A model generated the notes under the pieces. The model ran no database searches and had not been told where the DNA came from. It saw nothing but the letters and a program-made list of their open reading frames with translations. The translations under genes and the position numbers were made by a program. From Bradyrhizobium sp. CSA207 (lineage in GTDB: Bacteria; Pseudomonadota; Alphaproteobacteria; Rhizobiales; Xanthobacteraceae), in NCBI RefSeq assembly GCF_029051685.1, contig NZ_JAACFT010000017.1, positions 1 to 64,000 of the forward strand: a stretch of DNA of 64,000 nucleotides, in the 5' to 3' direction. Shown here in pieces: positions 26,125 to 34,948 of this stretch (positions within the stretch are counted from its first letter, which is position 1; each line of letters starts with the position of its first letter).

Positions 26125-27723
26125 ATGCTCAACGCGATCAACAGGATCGTCCTAGGCTGCGCCTTCGCCCTGGTTGCGGTCCTCTTCGCGGCGAACACGA
26201 TCGGCGCGATCTATGGCCTCGACAGCATCGGCATGGTACAGGCGTTTGGGCTCGATGAAGCACGGTATGTGGCGAAGCTGAAGGTGAGTCTCGAGCAGAC
26301 AACGCTCGATCCCGATATGTTCTTCAGCTACGGCAATCTCTACGACACCATCGGCTACTACTGTATCGCGTTCTTCGAGCGGTTCGGTTGGACCATCAAT
26401 ACCCAACTTGTCGGCTTCGCTCTCCGCTTCATTTCCATAGTTGCAGGCACTCTTTCTGCTCTTGCGCTGTGGAGACTAGGCGAGCATCTCGGATTGCCGA
26501 GGATCGTCGCGGCGGCCGTGGGTCTTGGTCTGGCCTCCATGCCGGATTTCGTGCTCTTTTCCCGTACGATGCACCCCGATACATTGCAGACCCTCTTCGT
26601 CATCCTTGGTCTCGGCACGTCTCTCGTCCGGCCCTCCTTCGGATTTGCGCTGCTATCGGCGTTCTGGGCCGGACTTGCCTTCAGCACAAAGTATGTCGGC
26701 GCTGCAGTCCTGCCGTTCAGCTTTCTTCCTCTCGCTCTGACCACTCTTGCAAGCCACCCATTCTCGGTTCAGATCCTGGGGAGACTGTTCCGTCAAGGCC
26801 TGTTGATGATCGCCGTCTTCGTGATTGTCTTCGCCATCACCAACCCCTACGCGGTTAGGGATTTCAACACGTTCGTCGTCACTTTCCTCTGGCAGATCAA
26901 ATACAGCAGCACGGGGCATGGCATCGCGGAGGCCGCCGATCCGACGCTCTGGCTCATTCCCCTCAAACAGGAATTCGGTGTCGGGCTGATCTACCTGTTC
27001 AGCGGATGGTTCCTGGCCTGTCTGTTCCTGCTGGTCCGTGTCCGCGACCTCGGTTGGCGAGCAGTCTGTCTTTCCGGCCAGATGCGGACCAGTTTCGTGC
27101 TCGCTCTCTACGTCTTCGTTGCCTCCGCACATCTTGCGATTTCCATTCACGAGCGCGAGCCTCGCTTCACCTATCATATCGTTCCGTTCCTCCTGCTGCT
27201 GAGCACGTCAACATGGCTCGAGGCGCTACTGGTCCTGACAAGGAGATTTGTTCGGCCAGCGTTGATCACCGCAGCATTTGCAATCCTGCTGATGGCTTTC
27301 GTCTCCACTCAGGTCGGATTCGATCTGCGCGCGATGGCGGGGGCCTCCAGGAAGCCGGAAGCGGAATCGATCGCGTTCGGCAATTCCATCTCACTCAAGT
27401 ACCCCGGGGGGACCAAGGTTCTGGCCGATGCCTACACCTACTTGCCGCCGGTCATGACGAACGTGACCTACACGAACCTCCAGACGGCGGAGCAACTCAG
27501 GACTGAAGCTCCCGATATCATCGTCCTCACTCGCGGAGCTACCGGCAACTACATCTGGAAGCAACCCGGGACTTCGTTTAAGGAGGGGAAATTCGTGACG
27601 GACTTACGCTATGCTGCGACCCCTCGGGCCGAAGCATATGTGAAGGACCTGCTTTCACCCGGATCAGGCTGGTCACTGGTTGCCGAGAACAGCTCTGAGG
27701 TTCTGTTTGCGCGAAACCGATGA
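26125..27723 (+). CDS. GT39/ArnT-like GT-C glycosyltransferase
   Basis: A 532-residue membrane protein with about ten helices and the GT-C signature in the first periplasmic loop (FGLDEARYVAKLKV, acidic DE pair), as in PMT/ArnT enzymes that move a sugar from undecaprenyl phosphate to a periplasmic acceptor. A second conserved-looking loop is FSRTMHPDTLQTLF, and the C-terminal ~110 residues are soluble. ATG start. The GT2 next downstream would make the lipid-phosphate donor, so the two probably work as a pair. Acceptor (lipid A, O-antigen or protein) unknown. Confidence 0.78.
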   Translation: MLNAINRIVLGCAFALVAVLFAANTIGAIYGLDSIGMVQAFGLDEARYVAKLKVSLEQTTLDPDMFFSYGNLYDTIGYYCIAFFERFGWTINTQLVGFALRFISIVAGTLSALALWRLGEHLGLPRIVAAAVGLGLASMPDFVLFSRTMHPDTLQTLFVILGLGTSLVRPSFGFALLSAFWAGLAFSTKYVGAAVLPFSFLPLALTTLASHPFSVQILGRLFRQGLLMIAVFVIVFAITNPYAVRDFNTFVVTFLWQIKYSSTGHGIAEAADPTLWLIPLKQEFGVGLIYLFSGWFLACLFLLVRVRDLGWRAVCLSGQMRTSFVLALYVFVASAHLAISIHEREPRFTYHIVPFLLLLSTSTWLEALLVLTRRFVRPALITAAFAILLMAFVSTQVGFDLRAMAGASRKPEAESIAFGNSISLKYPGGTKVLADAYTYLPPVMTNVTYTNLQTAEQLRTEAPDIIVLTRGATGNYIWKQPGTSFKEGKFVTDLRYAATPRAEAYVKDLLSPGSGWSLVAENSSEVLFARNR

Positions 27724-27849
27724 AGCGGCGGCCTGCGAGGCGGAACAGGTGCTTCTTTGACGACGCCCACCGCTCCGACCGGGCTTGCGACGGGTGACAT
27801 TTCGATTCGCAGAGCGACACCAGGGGATCATTTTAGTGAGAAGTCAGCC

Positions 27850-28806
27850 ATGAAAACCATTAGTGTCGTGACCCCTTGTTTCAACGAAGAGCTCAACGTC
27901 AGGGACTGCTACGAAGCGGTTCGGCGAGTCTTTGACGAAAAGCTCCAGGGCTACCAGCGTGAGCACGTCTTCTGCGACAACGCCTCCGAAGACCGTACTG
28001 TGGAAATCCTGCGGGAGATCGCGGCCTCGGACAAGTCGGTGCGGATCATCGTGAACGCGCGCAATTTCGGGCCGCTCCGCAACACCTTCAACGGTGTGAT
28101 GGCCTCGAGCGGCGACGCGGTACTTCTGTTCCTGCCGGCCGACCTCCAGGATCCGCCGGAACTGTTGCCCGACTTCGTCAAGCTGTGGGAAGCGGGCAGC
28201 GAGATCGTCTACGGCATTCGAGCGGTGCGAGAGGAAGGGCGAATGATGCGCGGAATCCGCAATTCCTATTACCGCGTGCTCACTCGCTTCTCCGAGATCA
28301 AGGTGCCGCCGGGCGTCGGCGACTTCCAGCTCGTCGACCGCAATGTGGTCGAGCGGATGCGACAGGTGCGTGACGGATATCCGTTCATGCGGATGATGAC
28401 CTTCGAATGCGGCGGCCGCGCTGTCGGTGTGCCCTACACCTGGCGCGCGCGCAAGAAAGGGTTGTCGAAAAATCGCGCGGCGGCGCTCATCGACCAGGGG
28501 ATCAATGGCCTGGTCTCCTTCACGTCGGCGCCGCTGCGGTTCGGCCTGTATGCCGGTTTCGTGCTCTCCTTCGCTAGCATCGCCTATGCCCTCGTCAACC
28601 TGCTGCTCGGCCTGCTCCTCTACCAGAGCCTTGCCGAGCCCGGCATATTGACCCTCATCGTCGCGATGTTCTTCTTCGGCGGCGTCCAGCTCTTCTTCAT
28701 GGGCATGCTCGGGGAATACATCCTAGCGATCTACGGCCAGGTCCGCGAAAAGCCCGTCGTGTTCGAGCGCGAGCGCGTCAATTTCGACGGGCAGCCCAAA
28801 CTTTAA
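27850..28806 (+). CDS. GT2 polyprenyl-phosphate glycosyltransferase (GtrB/DPM1-like)
   Basis: A 318-residue GT2 with ISVVTPCFNEELNVRDCYEAV, the EHVFCDNASEDRTVEILREI segment, NARNFGPLRNTFNGVM, an LPADLQDPPELLPDF acidic motif, and two C-terminal helices (FGLYAGFVLSFASIAYALVNLLL and GILTLIVAMFFFGGVQLFFMGML). This is the architecture of enzymes that load a sugar onto undecaprenyl phosphate. It starts at ATG of MKTISVVTP; the longer frame upstream is not supported. It is probably partnered with the GT-C just upstream. The 3' end lies four bases from the convergent SDR gene. It is a paralogue, not a copy, of the GT2 at 19028. Confidence 0.87.
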   Translation: MKTISVVTPCFNEELNVRDCYEAVRRVFDEKLQGYQREHVFCDNASEDRTVEILREIAASDKSVRIIVNARNFGPLRNTFNGVMASSGDAVLLFLPADLQDPPELLPDFVKLWEAGSEIVYGIRAVREEGRMMRGIRNSYYRVLTRFSEIKVPPGVGDFQLVDRNVVERMRQVRDGYPFMRMMTFECGGRAVGVPYTWRARKKGLSKNRAAALIDQGINGLVSFTSAPLRFGLYAGFVLSFASIAYALVNLLLGLLLYQSLAEPGILTLIVAMFFFGGVQLFFMGMLGEYILAIYGQVREKPVVFERERVNFDGQPKL

Positions 28807-28809
28807 GGC

Positions 28810-29730
28810 TCAGTTCCCGCCCTGTTCCGCGGCTTCGTGCCAGGCTAGCGTTTCACGCAGTCCCTGATCGAGCCCGACCATCGGACGCCAGCCCAAAGCT
28901 TCCAGCCGCGCCATGTTCGCGGCCAGCACCATGACCTGGTCCGGCCGATATGGCACTTCGCCAAAGCCAAGTTCGCCAGCGCCGATCAGCTCGCGCAGCC
29001 GCCTCACGGTATCGCGAAGCTGCGGGGCATCGGGACTGCCGAGATTATAGGTGCCTTGTGCCGCCGGGCTTGCGAGCACGAGGCCGACGGCGGCCGCAGC
29101 ATCGCGGGCGTGCAGGAAGCCCCAGCGCTGCTCGCAGGCGGTCAGCGCCATGTGTCCATTGGCACGCAGGGTGCGGATCAGGCTCGGAATCAGCCACGCC
29201 TCGCCATCTTTCGGACCGTAGGTCGAGAATATGCGCAGCCAGACGAAGCGTAGCGTGCGCTCGGCACAGCGCCGCTCGATCATCAGGCCACTCGCGAGCT
29301 TGGCAATGCCGTATAGTGTCGTCGGGCGCGGAGCGTCGCTCTCGGCGATCGCGCGATCGTAGGGACCGTATTCGGCCTGCGATCCCGCGCCCACGAAAAT
29401 CGTTGCACCTGCGTCTGCGGCGAGGCCCGCGAGCTCCACGGCATCGACGATGTTGCGCGCCTGATCCCCGCTGTTGCGTTCGCTGTTGCCCACCCCGCGC
29501 CAGGCCATGTGCACGACGGCATCCGGCGCGAAGGAACGAAGTCCATTCCCGAGCGCTGCCGGGTCATCCAGCGCGCCCTCGATGACGGTGAGGCGGTCCA
29601 GGATGGTCGCCAGCCGCCAGGGCCTGGTGCCCGGTCGCAGCAGCACAGCGACGTCATGTCCCTGCCCGACCAGGTCTTCTGCGACGTAGGACCCCAAGAA
29701 GCCAGTCGCCCCCGTCACGAATATGCGCAT
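28810..29730 (-). CDS. Extended SDR (nucleotide-sugar epimerase/reductase)
   Basis: A 306-residue NAD(P)-dependent enzyme with VTGATGFLGSYVAEDL (Rossmann GxxGxxG), HMAWRGVGN in the D-x-V-x-H position, the serine segment GAGSQAEYG, and the catalytic YxxxK as YGIAKLAS. C-terminal WGFLHARDAAAAVGLVL and YNLGSPDAPQLRD are typical nucleotide-sugar SDR contacts. It is the last gene of the rfbF-rfbG-rfbH-TPP operon, 45 bases after the TPP enzyme. By analogy with yersiniose synthesis it could reduce the ketone left after two-carbon addition (YerF role) or the C4 ketone of a CDP-3,6-dideoxyhexose. Family certain, substrate inferred. Confidence 0.85.
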   Translation of the reverse strand: MRIFVTGATGFLGSYVAEDLVGQGHDVAVLLRPGTRPWRLATILDRLTVIEGALDDPAALGNGLRSFAPDAVVHMAWRGVGNSERNSGDQARNIVDAVELAGLAADAGATIFVGAGSQAEYGPYDRAIAESDAPRPTTLYGIAKLASGLMIERRCAERTLRFVWLRIFSTYGPKDGEAWLIPSLIRTLRANGHMALTACEQRWGFLHARDAAAAVGLVLASPAAQGTYNLGSPDAPQLRDTVRRLRELIGAGELGFGEVPYRPDQVMVLAANMARLEALGWRPMVGLDQGLRETLAWHEAAEQGGN

Positions 29731-29775
29731 CGCGATTCCGCCAATGCTATGGGGTGAGCTGCTGCCGCGCGCATC

Positions 29776-31533
29776 CTACACGGTTCGCAGCGATGCCGGC
29801 CTCGGATAGTCAACGAAGCGGTTGCCTGCCGCGTATTCGCTTTCGCTCAGATAGGGAAACTGATCGTTGATGGGCCGTCCCATCTCGAGCTTGGGTTCGA
29901 TCAGCGTGTGCTCACTCAGCATCACGTCGATCACGATTGGCCCGCCCGTGAACAAGGCCGGATCAATCTGGTCGATGCGCTCGATGCGGGCATAGCGCAG
30001 GCCGTAGGCCGCTGCGAGAGCTCCGAAATCCGGAAAACTCAGACCGTCGCGCGAGGCGCTGTAGCGGCCATGCATGTAGCTGTCCTGGAACTGCTTGATG
30101 ATCCCGTACGATCCGTTGTTCATCACGATGATCGCGATATCGAGATTGTTGTGCCGGACGGTATGGAGCTCCTGGATGTTGAGATGAAATCCGCCATCGC
30201 CATTGTAGGAAATGACCTGTCGGTCCGGGCGGTCGATCTTGGCGCCAATCGCGGCCGGCAACGCGTATCCCATCGGCGAATTGCCTCCCGGATTGAACAG
30301 GGTGTGGCGCTTCACCTTGAATGCCTGGTAGAGCCAGCAAACCGCAGCACCGGTGTCGCCGATGACGATCGCGTCCTCCGCGATGATCTCGTTGACCCGG
30401 CGAATCACGTCGTAGGGCGACAGTGAGTTCAACCGCGCCGCGGAAGTGCTGACCTCCTTGTGGTAGTAGCGCTGCTTCATGTCGGCAACGTAGTCGCGCC
30501 ACTCCCGGCTCATCGGCCGGGTATCGAGCCCGCGCAACACATCGGGCAGCTCGGCAAAATCCAGGTGACTGACGCGATAACCGTCGTTGCGATATTTGGC
30601 CAGTTCCTCCTCGTCGATGTCGATGACGTGGACGGTGGCGCCGGCCGCAAACTGCTTGGTGTTGCCGGAGCGTTGGCGGTTATCGAGCCGGCTGCCGAGC
30701 ACGATCACGGCATCAGCGTTCTGCAAAGCGAAATTCGCGCCGCGATTTCCGTAAACGCCGATCTGCCCGAGGAAGCCGGGATGATCATGATCGAAGAAGC
30801 TCAGGCCGGCCCAGCTCGAGACGAACGGCAGACCGCTCTGCCGCAGCCAGTCCGCGACGTCGCGCTCGATACCGGCGAGCCCCACGCCTGCTCCCCAGAG
30901 AACGACCGGGCGCGTTGCATCGGCCAACGTCCGCTTCAGATCCGTCAGCACCTTCGCCGGCGCCTCGGCCGCCGGCACCAGTCTCGACGGAAGCAGGATG
31001 TCGTCGCCGACCTCGGCCTGCTGGATGTCCATGGGGACGTCAATCAACACCGGCCCCATGCGGCCCGAGGTTGCGATCGAATAGGCCTTAGCCAGTTCGT
31101 CGCGCAATTCGGCCGCGCTAGTAACCATCACGGCGTATTTCGTGACAGGCCGCACCATTTCCACGATCTTGGTTTCCTGGAACCCGGCCTGGCGCACATT
31201 CGCCCCATGGAATGCGCTGCTCTCGCGCTGGTTCACCTGACCGGTGATGTGCAGGGAGGGGATGGAATCGAAATGGGAGGTGGCAATGCCGGTGATGAGG
31301 TTGGTCGCGCCCGGGCCGGAAGTTGCCAGCGTGACGCCAACCTTGCGATTGACGCGCCAAAGCGCGTCCGCGGCCATCGCCGCGCCCTGCTCGTGCTGGA
31401 AGCAGGTGTAGCGGAGCTTCGGATGCTGCGCGATAGCATCGATCATGAAGGCGCAGGCGCCGCCTGTCAGGAGAAAGACCCGATCGCTTCCGACTCGCGC
31501 CAGGAATTCCGCAATGTACTGTGCTCCGGTCAT
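29776..31533 (-). CDS. Thiamine-diphosphate enzyme, YerE-like (acetolactate-synthase family)
   Basis: A 585-residue TPP-dependent enzyme. The catalytic glutamate is E48 (CFQHEQGAAMAADA); the TPP/Mg motif is GDGG near 445 followed by N about 27 residues on (MNNGSYGII). The middle domain ATRPVVLWGAGVG is the usual decarboxylase central domain. True acetolactate synthases occur with a small subunit and branched-chain genes; here it follows rfbF, rfbG and rfbH by 15 bases. YerE of the yersiniose pathway is a TPP enzyme in the same setting that adds an acetyl unit from pyruvate to C4 of CDP-4-keto-3,6-dideoxyglucose. I infer the same chemistry. Sulfoacetaldehyde-like or other lyases are alternatives. 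Confidence 0.8.
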   Translation of the reverse strand: MTGAQYIAEFLARVGSDRVFLLTGGACAFMIDAIAQHPKLRYTCFQHEQGAAMAADALWRVNRKVGVTLATSGPGATNLITGIATSHFDSIPSLHITGQVNQRESSAFHGANVRQAGFQETKIVEMVRPVTKYAVMVTSAAELRDELAKAYSIATSGRMGPVLIDVPMDIQQAEVGDDILLPSRLVPAAEAPAKVLTDLKRTLADATRPVVLWGAGVGLAGIERDVADWLRQSGLPFVSSWAGLSFFDHDHPGFLGQIGVYGNRGANFALQNADAVIVLGSRLDNRQRSGNTKQFAAGATVHVIDIDEEELAKYRNDGYRVSHLDFAELPDVLRGLDTRPMSREWRDYVADMKQRYYHKEVSTSAARLNSLSPYDVIRRVNEIIAEDAIVIGDTGAAVCWLYQAFKVKRHTLFNPGGNSPMGYALPAAIGAKIDRPDRQVISYNGDGGFHLNIQELHTVRHNNLDIAIIVMNNGSYGIIKQFQDSYMHGRYSASRDGLSFPDFGALAAAYGLRYARIERIDQIDPALFTGGPIVIDVMLSEHTLIEPKLEMGRPINDQFPYLSESEYAAGNRFVDYPRPASLRTV

Positions 31534-31548
31534 CGCGTCATTCCCACA

Positions 31549-32916
31549 CTAGACGCCGCTTGTCTGGGCGGCGCAGAAATCCTGGATCACCTGAAGCACG
31601 TAGTCGATATGCTCGTCGCCAAGCCCCGGATAGACGCCGATCCAGAAAGTCTGGTTCATGATCGTATCGCTGTTTGCGAGCGAGCCGTGCACGCGGAAAT
31701 TCCGTCCGGTCATATAGGGTTGGCGCACCAGATTGCCGCCGAACAACAGCCGGGTGCCGATCCCGCCTTCGTTCAAATGGCGCACGATGGCGTCACGCTT
31801 GAACGGTGCGCTCTCGCGGACCGTCAGCACGAAGCCGAACCAGGACGGCTCGCTGTTCGGCGTCGGCTCGGGCAGGATGAAGAATTCCTCGAGCGGCTTG
31901 AGCCCACGCTTCAACAGATCGAAATTCCGTCGCCTGGCAGCGATGAAGCCCTCTAGATGATCGAGCTGGGATACGCCGACCGCCGCCTGCATGTCGGTGA
32001 TCTTCAGATTGAAGCCGAGATGGCTATAGATGTACTTGTGGTCATAGCCATAGGGCAGTTCGCCGAGCTGCCAATCGAAGCGGCGCTGACAGGTGTTGTC
32101 CTTGCCAGGATCGCAATAGCAGTCGCGTCCCCAGTCGCGGAACGTCTCCATCGCCCTGCGCAGCACCGGATGGCTGGTGAATACGGCGCCGCCCTCGCCC
32201 ATCGTGATGTGATGAGCCGGGTAGAAGCTGAGCGTGCCGATGTCGCCGAACGTACCGACGTGCCGCCCCGAGAAGGTCGCACCGAGCGCGTCGCAACAAT
32301 CCTCGATCAGCCAGAGCTTGTGTCGCTTGGCGATATCGGCAATCTTGCCGACATCGAAGGGATTGCCGAGCGTGTGCGCCACCATGATCGCGCGCGTGTT
32401 CGGCGTGATCGCCTCTTCAATACGTTCCGGAATGATGTTGTAGGTGGGAATGTCCACGTCGACGAACACGGGCACCATGCCCTGTGTCATCGCGGGATTG
32501 ACGGTCGTCGGAAATCCGGTCGCAGCCGTGATCACCTCGCTGCCGTGCGGAACCTGCCGGTCGCGCAGCAAGGGCGAGGTCAGGGCCGAGAAGGCCACGA
32601 GATTGGCCGAGGAGCCGGAGTTGACGGTCATGGCATAACGGGCGCCGACACGTTTGGCGAGCTTCTGCTGGAACTCCTCATTGAAACGCCCGGTGGTCAG
32701 CCAGAAGTCCAGTGCGGAATCGACCAGCGATTTGACGTCGCTCGCATCGAACACGCGCCCCGATACCGGCACGGACGACTGGCCGGCGATAAACGGTTTC
32801 GGCGCATGCGCGAGGGCGGAGTATTCCTCCACGAGTTCCATGATCGATGCCCTGATCTCTTCAGGGCTTCGTTGACCCGCCCGCGCGGGCGCTGACACCG
32901 ACTTCATGTGAATCAC
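31549..32916 (-). CDS. rfbH: CDP-4-keto-6-deoxyglucose 3-dehydrase (E1)
   Basis: A 455-residue E1 dehydrase that uses PMP and an iron-sulfur cluster to remove the C3 hydroxyl of CDP-4-keto-6-deoxyglucose. The hallmark replacement of the PLP lysine is present: H235 in SFYPAHHITMGEGG. The iron-sulfur spacing C-X57-C-X-C-X7-C is exact (C208, C266, C268, C276). The aspartate D206 lies in LWLIEDCCDALG. The GTG start overlaps the rfbG stop (GTGA); ATG 32907 is an alternative. The reductase partner E3 is not in the window. Identification as RfbH/DdhC is strong. Confidence 0.94.
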   Translation of the reverse strand: MIHMKSVSAPARAGQRSPEEIRASIMELVEEYSALAHAPKPFIAGQSSVPVSGRVFDASDVKSLVDSALDFWLTTGRFNEEFQQKLAKRVGARYAMTVNSGSSANLVAFSALTSPLLRDRQVPHGSEVITAATGFPTTVNPAMTQGMVPVFVDVDIPTYNIIPERIEEAITPNTRAIMVAHTLGNPFDVGKIADIAKRHKLWLIEDCCDALGATFSGRHVGTFGDIGTLSFYPAHHITMGEGGAVFTSHPVLRRAMETFRDWGRDCYCDPGKDNTCQRRFDWQLGELPYGYDHKYIYSHLGFNLKITDMQAAVGVSQLDHLEGFIAARRRNFDLLKRGLKPLEEFFILPEPTPNSEPSWFGFVLTVRESAPFKRDAIVRHLNEGGIGTRLLFGGNLVRQPYMTGRNFRVHGSLANSDTIMNQTFWIGVYPGLGDEHIDYVLQVIQDFCAAQTSGV

Positions 32917-34040
32917 TTCGCGTTGACCGCGGCGACCTGACCGCGCGTTTGTTCCGATACCGACTGCGATGCGCCGTTCGCGACGACGTCACCCAGGACG
33001 AATTCGAGCTGTTCGAGCGAGATTTGTCGCAAATCCTGACCGCGTTGAAACGCCTTGTACCAGTCGACGGTGAGACCCAGCCCCTGGACGAGGTCGAGAC
33101 GCGGCGTCCAGTTGAGCTGCGAGCGGGCCCGCTCGCAGTCAAGCCTCAGAAAAGCCGCTTCATGCGGATGCGGGCCGTCATCGCTGATCCAGTCCGCGCC
33201 ATCGCCCCACATCGTCTGCAGATGCTCCACGACGTTCCGCACCGGCTGCTCGCTGTCGGCATTCGGACCAAAGTTCCAACCGTCGGCAAAGCTGGCGTCA
33301 GCCATCAACCTCTCGACGAGGGTGAGATAGCCCAGGATGGGATCGAGCGCATGCTGCCAGGGACGCACCGAATTGGGATTGCGAATGCGTAGCGGCTGAT
33401 GGTCCAGGAACGCTTGCATTGCATCCGGCACCAGGCGATCACGCGCCCAGTCGCCGCCGCCAAATACGTTTCCTGCCCGCGCGCTCGCGATGCGCGCCGC
33501 GCCGTTCTCGGCAAAGAAGCTTCGCCGATAGGAATAGGTCACGAGTTCCGCACAGGCCTTGCTGTTGCTGTAGGGATCGTTGCCGCCGAGCCGATCGCTC
33601 TCGCGGAAGGCGGCCTGGCCGCCATCGTTCTCGTAGCATTTGTCGCTGGTGACAATCAGCACGGCCTTCACGCACGGCAGATGCCTCGCGGCCTCGAGCA
33701 CATGAACCGTCCCCATTACATTGGTCGCGAAGGTTCCGACCGGTTCGGCGTAGGACGGCCGCACCAGCGCCTGCGCTGCCATGTGAATGATCACGTCGGG
33801 CTGAGCTTCCGACATGGCCGCACTCAACCTGCCAAGATCTCGGATGTCGGCAAGGCATTGCTTGATGTCGGCGGCGATTCCCGCCGCCACGAACAGCGAC
33901 GATGGATCGGTCGGCGGCAAGGCGTAGCCATAGACACTGGCGCCGAAGCGCCGCAGCAGCAGCGATGCCCACGCACCCTTGAAACCGGTGTGCCCGGTCA
34001 GAAAAACCTTCTTGCCGCGCCAGAACGCCGGATCCGTCAC
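32913..34040 (-). CDS. rfbG: CDP-glucose 4,6-dehydratase
   Basis: A 375-residue extended SDR that turns CDP-glucose into CDP-4-keto-6-deoxyglucose. It starts TDPAFWRGKKVFLTGHTGFKGAW, the typical RfbG opening with GxxGFKG; HMAAQALVRPSY, LIVTSDKCYEN and the YxxxK in PYSNSKACAELV (Y-S-N-S-K) follow, then AGNVFGGGDWARDRLVPDAM and PNSVRPWQHALDP. The GTG start overlaps the rfbF stop by four bases (GTGA) and the stop overlaps the rfbH start. The longer in-frame extension lies inside rfbF and is rejected. Second step of the CDP-3,6-dideoxyhexose pathway. Confidence 0.94.
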   Translation of the reverse strand: MTDPAFWRGKKVFLTGHTGFKGAWASLLLRRFGASVYGYALPPTDPSSLFVAAGIAADIKQCLADIRDLGRLSAAMSEAQPDVIIHMAAQALVRPSYAEPVGTFATNVMGTVHVLEAARHLPCVKAVLIVTSDKCYENDGGQAAFRESDRLGGNDPYSNSKACAELVTYSYRRSFFAENGAARIASARAGNVFGGGDWARDRLVPDAMQAFLDHQPLRIRNPNSVRPWQHALDPILGYLTLVERLMADASFADGWNFGPNADSEQPVRNVVEHLQTMWGDGADWISDDGPHPHEAAFLRLDCERARSQLNWTPRLDLVQGLGLTVDWYKAFQRGQDLRQISLEQLEFVLGDVVANGASQSVSEQTRGQVAAVNAK

Positions 34041-34807
34041 CAAACCCTCCACCGGGCGCGGTTGTTGGCCCACTCGTCCTCGAGGTAGTTGCGGTCGCGC
34101 AAGGTATCCATCGGGTGCCAGAAACCGGGATGCACAAAGGCGCGGAGCTGGTCGTTGCGTGCGAGTTGCTCCATCGGCTCGCGTTCCCACACGGTTTGAT
34201 CGCCTGCAATCAGACCACCGACGGAAGGCGACAGCAGGAAGAACCCACCATTGATCCAGCCGCCATCGTTGAGCGGCTTCTCTTCGAAATTGACCACCTT
34301 GTCGCCTTCGATCGCCACAGCGCCGAATCGCCGGGCCGGCCGCACCACCGACACGGTTGCCTCGCGGCCATGTTCCCGGTGGAACGCGATCTGGGCCGCG
34401 AGATCGATGTCGGCAACGCCGTCGCCATAGGTGAGCGCGAAGAAGGGCTCGTTCGCGACGTAGGGCAGCGCCCGCTTCAGCCGGCCTCCGGTCTGGGTAT
34501 CCTCGCCGGTGTCGACCAGCGTGACCCGCCAGGGTTCGGCGGTCTCGCGATGCACCTCCATCCGATTCTCTGCGAGATGGAAGGTCACGTCGGACATGTG
34601 CAGGAAGTAATTCGCAAAGTATTCCTTGATCATGTAGCCCCTATAGCCGAGGCAAATCACGAAATCATTGAAGCCATAGCGGCTGTAGATCTTCATGATG
34701 TGCCACAGGATCGGCTTACCGCCGATTTCGACCATGGGCTTCGGGCGCGTCGTCGTCTCTTCGGCAATGCGCGTGCCCAAACCGCCCGCAAGGATAACCA
34801 CTTTCAT
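34037..34807 (-). CDS. rfbF: Glucose-1-phosphate cytidylyltransferase
   Basis: A 256-residue nucleotidyltransferase making CDP-glucose from CTP and glucose-1-phosphate. The N-terminus KVVILAGGLGTRIAEETTTRPKPMVEIGGKPILWHIM is the diagnostic RfbF signature (GGLGTR with the ET segment), followed by YGDGVADIDL and the NFEEKPLNDGGWINGGFF acceptor stretch. ATG start. First gene of the leftward five-gene operon rfbF-rfbG-rfbH-TPP enzyme-SDR, preceded by about 140 bases of A+T-rich sequence likely to hold its promoter. Strongly supported. Confidence 0.95.
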   Translation of the reverse strand: MKVVILAGGLGTRIAEETTTRPKPMVEIGGKPILWHIMKIYSRYGFNDFVICLGYRGYMIKEYFANYFLHMSDVTFHLAENRMEVHRETAEPWRVTLVDTGEDTQTGGRLKRALPYVANEPFFALTYGDGVADIDLAAQIAFHREHGREATVSVVRPARRFGAVAIEGDKVVNFEEKPLNDGGWINGGFFLLSPSVGGLIAGDQTVWEREPMEQLARNDQLRAFVHPGFWHPMDTLRDRNYLEDEWANNRARWRVW

Positions 34808-34948
34808 CCACTATCTCCGACGGCAACTGCAAGTGGCCGCATAGTCGCTTCTATACGACGCTTTCTGGCCGGCAAACCAATACGAACTTACAGTATTATA
34901 CTACCGCAATTGGGCCTGATTGGCTATTTTCCCTGCTCGTCGGGAGGA

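Noticed and set aside
34041..34190. In-frame N-terminal extension of rfbG
   Set aside because: It lies inside rfbF; the GTG with four-base overlap gives a normal RfbG start.
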